A stretch of 64,000 bases of DNA from CAZIUL01 sp964542475 (lineage in GTDB: Bacteria > Planctomycetota > B15-G4 > CAYZWU01): positions 1 to 64,000 of the forward strand of contig CAZIUL010000004.1 of the NCBI GenBank assembly GCA_964542475.1. The letters run 5' to 3'. Position 1 is the stretch's first letter. Each line of letters begins with the position of its first letter. Positions 59,467 to 64,000 of the stretch are shown piece after piece. Both the position numbers and the translations under genes were made by a program. The notes under the pieces were generated by a model, which worked only from the letters and a program-made list of their open reading frames with translations, did not search any database and was not told the origin of the DNA.

Positions 59467-61854
59467 ATGACCAAACGAGCAATCTACATCTCGATTCTGT
59501 GCATGGCCTGGACAACGCTGTTCATCCACCCTCTATCAGCTGATGATGAAAACGTATCCCGGCTCATCGATCGGACCATCGCCAGGATGGACGATGGAGG
59601 CGTTCAAAGCGTCTGGACCGTCAGCAACGAGCTGAAGAAAATCGCTGTTCTGGAGAGGGAACAGGCGGTGGATCAGATCATCTCCGCGATATCCGGTGCA
59701 AGCCCTGTCGTAAAACTGGGCTGCTCCAAGACCCTGATAGATCTCAACGAGGAATCCACAGCCATCCCTGTTTTAATAGAACTGGCTGAAGGCAAAACGG
59801 ATACAAGCATCCGCCTTGGCGCGGTCGCCATTCTCGGATCAACGGATTACCTCGGGGAAAAGCTGAAAAGCAAGGTTGAGAGCGCGTTGAGCGGGATCCT
59901 GGATCAGGAATCAGATCCCGACATTCTGGTGGAAGCTGCCAAGTCACTCTACCTCATCAGCGACCATCAGTTCAGGAACAAAGCTCGCAACGCGCTCAAG
60001 GAGATGATTGAATCTGACATCCGAAACATCAGGATCAACGCCGCCCTGGCCCTTGCAGAGATCGGAGACATCGATCCGGCACGCAATGTTCTTCAGGAAA
60101 TCAAGGATGAGCCGTCCTGCCAGGGCCGCATGGCCAAGACCATCCTGAAAGCCAGGGAATGGGAACGCTATCTCCTGAATACGATCAAAGACAACACCAT
60201 GAACCTCGACAAGGGGTCGCTGGGAGGAGAGGCCGTATCCGGCCTGGATCTTCTGGCTGAAATCATCGGCATCATCCAAGAGTACCACATCCGGGGCGAC
60301 CAGGTCAATGAAAAGGATGGGATAGAGAACCTCTTGACCGCTGCTGCCAAGGGGATGCTGAACCACATGGATCCTCACTCCACCTATTTCAGCCAGAAGG
60401 AACACGAACGGTGGATGATGGACCTGGAACGCAAATACGCCGGCATCGGCGCCTATGTGAACACAGTGGACGGGGTTTTCACGATAATTCGCCCCATCTA
60501 TTCGGGCCCGGCCCACGAGATCGGGCTTCGTTCGGGAGACCAGATCTGGAAGGTTGACGGGTGGGAAACCTTCAACAAACCGAGCGAGGAAATCATACGC
60601 CGCTTGAAAGGGCTGCCTGACACCGTGGTAAAAGTCACCATCTACCGTTCCGGGTGGAAGGAGGAGCGGGATTTCGATATCTCGCGCGCAGATATATCCA
60701 TCCCATCGATCAACTCGGAAATGCTACCCGAGAAGATCGGCTATATCGAAATAGTACAGTTCGCCGCGGGTTCCGGCGTGGAGCTGATCAACACATTGAA
60801 GAAGCTTGAATCCGACGGGGTCGGGAACATCGTCCTGGACATGAGGAACAACACGGGAGGGTACCTCAAGGAAGCGATCTTTGTCAGCTCTGTTTTTCTT
60901 CCGCCGGAAAAGCTCGTGGTCTACACGGAAGGGCGAAAACAGAAACGCAGGGACTATATGACTCAAAACGTCGGCTACCAATGGCCAGGTCCGGTCACTT
61001 TGCTGCTCAACAAGCGGAGCGCAAGCGCATCCGAAATCGTGGCCGGGGCTCTCAAACACTACGGGCGCGCTACGATTGTCGGCGAGAAGACCTACGGCAA
61101 GGGATCGGTGCAGAATCCCAGGATTCTCTCCACACGCATGCCGGAGCAGTACGAAGACAGCAACCGCAACAGGCTCTACGACGAGGGGGAAAAGTTCGAG
61201 GACCTGGACAACGATGGAAAGCACGACATCGGCCCGATGCTGAAAATAACCAGCGCGATGTACTACCTGCCTTCAGGCCGGAGCATACACAAGCTCAGGG
61301 ACCAGGAAGGCAGTGTCATCAACGAAGGGGGTATCTCCCCCGAAATACCGGTCAAGTTCGAAAGCGTTGATCCATGGAAGGAGGAGGAGCTGGCCGACCT
61401 TCTGGAAAAGGATGTTTTCAAGAACTACGTGGATAAACACTACGAGGAAAACAAAGAGCTGTTTGTAAGGCTCGCCGAGGGAGACAACTTCGACACAAGC
61501 CAGTACCCGGAGTTCGATTCCTTTTTCGAGAGCCTGAATGTGCACCTGGGCAAGAACGATATCAGGCAATGGATCCGGATCGAGCTGCGGCGCCGCGTCC
61601 CTGATGACCGCACCCCTGCAAGGCCGTTCCCGGGGTTTGGTTTCTTCGGGGATTATGAGGAGGATTCACAGCTCCAGGCAGCCATCCTGGAGATATTCAG
61701 GGAGCGCGGCCATGACGTGCACGAGATAACCGCCTACAGCTTTTTTGCAGATAAGGAGTTCGAAAAGCCGAGATCCGCGGAAACAAAGGATGCCACGACT
61801 GCAAAGAAGGAAGGCGGAAACGAAAAGGAGGGAAAGGAAGGGATCGAACAGTAA
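59467..61854 (+). CDS. HEAT-repeat/PDZ/S41-family processing protease
   Basis: A 795-residue exported protease. ATG 59467 with AAGGA upstream opens a signal peptide (MTKRAIYISILCMAWTTLF...SA). Residues ~45-240 are HEAT-like helical repeats (for example NAALALAEIGDIDPA). A PDZ domain follows (GLRSGDQIWKVDG), then the C-terminal processing peptidase domain with the catalytic pair Ser520 (RSASASE) and Lys545 (TYGKGSVQ), 25 residues apart as in Prc. A short Asp-rich insert (EDSNRNRLYDEGEKF then DLDNDGKHD) resembles a calcium loop. The C-terminus is Lys/Glu-rich. It probably trims periplasmic or outer-membrane proteins. Confidence 0.93.
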   Translation: MTKRAIYISILCMAWTTLFIHPLSADDENVSRLIDRTIARMDDGGVQSVWTVSNELKKIAVLEREQAVDQIISAISGASPVVKLGCSKTLIDLNEESTAIPVLIELAEGKTDTSIRLGAVAILGSTDYLGEKLKSKVESALSGILDQESDPDILVEAAKSLYLISDHQFRNKARNALKEMIESDIRNIRINAALALAEIGDIDPARNVLQEIKDEPSCQGRMAKTILKAREWERYLLNTIKDNTMNLDKGSLGGEAVSGLDLLAEIIGIIQEYHIRGDQVNEKDGIENLLTAAAKGMLNHMDPHSTYFSQKEHERWMMDLERKYAGIGAYVNTVDGVFTIIRPIYSGPAHEIGLRSGDQIWKVDGWETFNKPSEEIIRRLKGLPDTVVKVTIYRSGWKEERDFDISRADISIPSINSEMLPEKIGYIEIVQFAAGSGVELINTLKKLESDGVGNIVLDMRNNTGGYLKEAIFVSSVFLPPEKLVVYTEGRKQKRRDYMTQNVGYQWPGPVTLLLNKRSASASEIVAGALKHYGRATIVGEKTYGKGSVQNPRILSTRMPEQYEDSNRNRLYDEGEKFEDLDNDGKHDIGPMLKITSAMYYLPSGRSIHKLRDQEGSVINEGGISPEIPVKFESVDPWKEEELADLLEKDVFKNYVDKHYEENKELFVRLAEGDNFDTSQYPEFDSFFESLNVHLGKNDIRQWIRIELRRRVPDDRTPARPFPGFGFFGDYEEDSQLQAAILEIFRERGHDVHEITAYSFFADKEFEKPRSAETKDATTAKKEGGNEKEGKEGIEQ

Positions 61855-61899
61855 ATCCCGTTTCGCCGTCTTACACGACAGGCGGGATGTTTACATTCT

Positions 61900-61980
61900 C
61901 CGCGGGGGCGGACCCACGTGTCCGTCCTCCGGTTCGAAATCGGGATCCGGAAGGCGCACACGCAGGTGCGCCCCTACCAC
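61900..61980. repeat. GC-rich palindromes between convergent genes
   Basis: Two hairpins: GGGCGGAC with GTCCGTCC (61906-61927) and GGCGCAC with GTGCGCC (61953-61972). The element's GTAGGGGCGCACC end supplies the TAG stop codon of the Minf_1886 gene. Modules resemble those at 984-1062 and 22712-22790. Confidence 0.65.
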
Positions 61981-62369
61981 GGTATGTCAGGAACGAAGCG
62001 TTCTTCAAAGACTTCCCAAAAATCGTACCCACTGGCAAAATCTTCCTTGTGATCCGAGTCCTGCTTGTTGAGCATTCCTCCCTCCACGAGGTTGAACACG
62101 ATTTCGCCTATGTCCTCTGTGGAATAAATTCCCCAATGTTCCAGAACAATCCTTGCCAGCGGCCCGAACCGTCCGAGAGCATAATCCTTGACACCATCCA
62201 GCATCTCTTCAACCGAAACATGCCTCTCCCCAGGCACGCGTTCATGTTTTCCAAGCCTTAAAAGGACATAATCAAGTGAGTCGAAGATAAAACGATATGC
62301 CGTGGGGTGGTATTGCCCATCCATTTGCGCGATCTCTACAAGCTTATCATCAAGGTTCAATTCCGACAT
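61974..62369 (-). CDS. Minf_1886 family protein
   Basis: A 131-residue protein that I recognise as the uncharacterised Minf_1886 family, common in Planctomycetota, Verrucomicrobiota and neighbours. Conserved segments are YRFIFDSLDYVL, RHVSVEEMLDGVKDYALGRFGPLA, VLEHWGIYSTEDIGEIVFNLVEGGMLNKQDSD and YDFWEVFEERF. No function is established. Its TAG stop falls at the edge of a GC-rich repeat. Confidence 0.9.
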   Translation of the reverse strand: MSELNLDDKLVEIAQMDGQYHPTAYRFIFDSLDYVLLRLGKHERVPGERHVSVEEMLDGVKDYALGRFGPLARIVLEHWGIYSTEDIGEIVFNLVEGGMLNKQDSDHKEDFASGYDFWEVFEERFVPDIPW

Positions 62370-62501
62370 CGCTTTACGCCTTTATCCTAGAAGTTCAGCA
62401 GCAGTGCACGGGTCACAGCCGATACGGCATCTTTCACGCCTCTTCGAAAATAACCAGGCATTCGAAACCTCTAAAACTATCGGCGCGAATTCAGCACCTC
62501 T

Positions 62502-63569
62502 TTATTTATGTTTCGGTTTTTTACTTTTTCGTTTCATCGCGCTTTTTTCGGCGCCACCTTCCCTTAACTCACTTTTTTTACTAGAGTTAGGAGTTTTATT
62601 AGAACGCGATGATCTTTTGGAACGGGAGGATTTCTTTGAACGTGGAGGTCTTTTTGAACGAGATGGCCTGGATGAATCCTTAGACTGCATATCCTTGCTG
62701 TCTTCATTATCCCGAGATCCGGACACCATCTCTTCGGCTGTAATCTCTTGCTGGATACCGGATTCCAGCTCTACCAGTATCTTCTGAAGAAAAATGTCGC
62801 TGGATAGTACCTTTGCTTTCCCCGACTCCAATCTAAGAACCGTGCCTCTCCGGGGAAGCTTCTCCTTGAGGTTCTTGTAGACCTCATCCTCGTATCGCAG
62901 GCAGCACATGAGGCGGCCGCATCTTCCTGATATTTTGCTGGGATCAAGAGTGGTTTTTTGGGATTTTGCCATCTTCATGGTTACCGGTTCGAGGTTGTTA
63001 AGAAACCCCTTGCAGCACAACCTTCTGCCGCAGTGCTCGTACTCCGCAAGCAGGCGTGCCTCATCCCGGACACCGATCTGTTTCATCTCGATCCTGGTTC
63101 GGTACTCCTTGGCCAGGTCCTTCACAAGGCGCCTGAAATCCACACGACCTTCGGCAAGAAAATAAAATATTATCTTCTCTCCATCGAAAAGAAACTCCAC
63201 ACCGGCAAGCTTCATGGACAGGTTGTTGGCTTTTATACGTTCCTTGCAGAAAGTCTCTTCCTCGCTTTGGCCCCTGGCGAATCTGCTCTGAACCTTGTCA
63301 AGGTCTTCCTCTGTAGCAATTCTGAGAACATCACCCGAAACACAGAGCTGCTTCCCGCTTCCTCCACTAATCTCACCATGGGTTTTCGAGTTCTTCAACC
63401 ACACAACCTCTCCATCATAATCTATCATATCGGAGAGTATCTTTCCCACTTCGACGCCTCTCGGAGACCGTACCAAGCAGTACTCCCCACGCTTCGTCTG
63501 AACGCCTTCCTTGAGAACGAAGTGGCCCCGGTAATACATCAGGCTATATCGTACAGTAACGTAGTTCAC
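62502..63569 (-). CDS. PSP1/RicT (YaaT)-family protein with long basic tail
   Basis: A 355-residue protein. The PSP1 domain covers ~20-260 and has SPRGVEVGKIL, FDGEKIIFYFLAEGRVDFRRLVKDLA, RTRIEMKQIGVRDEARLL and the cysteine set CGRRLCCKGFL and CGRLMCCLRYED, which in RicT relatives holds iron-sulfur clusters. In B. subtilis RicT works in a complex affecting RNA processing and development. The C-terminal ~60 residues are a Lys/Arg/Ser-rich tail (RSKRPPRSKKSSRSK and on), which could contact nucleic acid. It starts with GTG 63569, 2 bases after the upstream delta-prime stop, the usual neighbour. Confidence 0.92.
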   Translation of the reverse strand: MNYVTVRYSLMYYRGHFVLKEGVQTKRGEYCLVRSPRGVEVGKILSDMIDYDGEVVWLKNSKTHGEISGGSGKQLCVSGDVLRIATEEDLDKVQSRFARGQSEEETFCKERIKANNLSMKLAGVEFLFDGEKIIFYFLAEGRVDFRRLVKDLAKEYRTRIEMKQIGVRDEARLLAEYEHCGRRLCCKGFLNNLEPVTMKMAKSQKTTLDPSKISGRCGRLMCCLRYEDEVYKNLKEKLPRRGTVLRLESGKAKVLSSDIFLQKILVELESGIQQEITAEEMVSGSRDNEDSKDMQSKDSSRPSRSKRPPRSKKSSRSKRSSRSNKTPNSSKKSELREGGAEKSAMKRKSKKPKHK

Positions 63570-63571
63570 GT

Positions 63572-64000
63572 CTAACCTCTCCTCCTCGAATCACGGATGA
63601 CTCGAAACGTGTTTTCCACCGCAAGCGCCGGATCTATATATGAGTTAATGTCATTCACGGCATCAAAAAGATGCGGGAGCGCGTAAAAAAGGCTGGTCAA
63701 CGTATAGCACCCGGCGACTTCTTTCAACCGCTTTTCCATATCAGTATTCAGAAAACGCGGGTTTTCAACCCCTTCGATCAGCAGGGCAATGTCCCTGAGC
63801 ATTCCGGAACAGAGATCCAGGGAAAGCATCAGCTTCTCACGCAGATCCTGCTTTGATTTCTTCGATCCGGAAGCCCACTGCACAAGATCCGCAGCCGCCT
63901 TTACCGGTGACGGCAACGATGGGGCTGCAACAAAGTCGCAAAGAATAGATCTCGCGCGGCTGATATCGATTTCACAAAGCTTGATCAGCCGCCCAGGCCT
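63572..64000 (-). CDS. holB: DNA polymerase III delta-prime subunit, C-terminal part (5' end beyond window)
   Basis: An open frame enters from the right edge and ends at 63572, giving 142 residues. The sequence begins GRLIKLCEIDISRARSIL, like the domain-III entry of clamp-loader delta-prime subunits, and continues with helices seen in that region (LCSGMLRDIALLIEG, CYTLTSLFYALPHLFDAVNDINSYIDPALAVEN, RVIRDS). The AAA+ domain with its motifs lies outside the window. Its position directly upstream of a RicT/PSP1 gene is the conserved bacterial arrangement, which supports the call. Confidence 0.75.
   Translation of the reverse strand, partial: RPGRLIKLCEIDISRARSILCDFVAAPSLPSPVKAAADLVQWASGSKKSKQDLREKLMLSLDLCSGMLRDIALLIEGVENPRFLNTDMEKRLKEVAGCYTLTSLFYALPHLFDAVNDINSYIDPALAVENTFRVIRDSRRRG

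Overview
This 64-kb window comes from a bacterial chromosome of fairly high GC content. There is no rRNA, no tRNA that I can recognise, no plasmid or phage gene and no transposase. The gene content (outer-membrane polysaccharide export, an exosortase, secreted proteases, a Minf_1886-family protein, a GYF_2 protein, secreted proteins sharing a beta-rich C-terminal domain) suggests an uncultured Gram-negative lineage near the Planctomycetota/PVC group or a related candidate phylum. The phylum is my inference; nothing in the window proves it.

Layout. 1-7.3 kb: a truncated secreted protein with a repetitive Glu/Pro tail, then a forward run of protein-isoaspartate methyltransferase, DUF1847 protein, YfhO membrane protein and Lon-related protease. 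7.4-13.1 kb: an island between two inverted copies of a ~177-bp repeat, holding a sigma-like/zinc-finger protein, two B12-binding radical SAM enzymes and a glycosyltransferase. 13.1-23.0 kb: a secreted beta-helix protein, free-methionine sulfoxide reductase, a sugar ABC transporter operon with an embedded sirtuin, two membrane proteins and a cobalamin adenosyltransferase. 23.0-36.9 kb: single genes or pairs separated by repeat copies (thioesterase, secreted M28 peptidase, flippase-like protein, radical SAM/SPASM enzyme, secreted C25 peptidase, 1,624-residue TPR protein). 37.0-47.4 kb: an exosortase-type exopolysaccharide locus. 47.7-54.9 kb: nucleotide-sugar enzymes that probably feed it (dTDP-hexose, UDP-GlcNAc/ManNAc and UDP-glucuronate/xylose branches). 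54.9-64 kb: housekeeping genes, including an AmaP-like protein-accC-accB-efp cluster, a HEAT-PDZ-S41 protease, a Minf_1886 protein, a RicT/PSP1 protein and the end of a DNA polymerase III delta-prime gene.

The most striking non-gene signal is a dispersed imperfect-palindromic repeat between 7.4 and 43.6 kb: six full copies, two short derivatives of one shared design, and two single ends. Almost every end is bordered by TA, as expected for a non-autonomous element moved by a Tc1/mariner-IS630-type transposase. Copies sit in intergenic DNA, often within a few tens of bases of a start or stop codon, and one copy appears to supply the Shine-Dalgarno sequence and ATG of the next gene. Several other repeat families also occur between genes.

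Start sites were adjusted from the longest open frame wherever a ribosome-binding site and signal peptide or family start clearly supported a shorter form.
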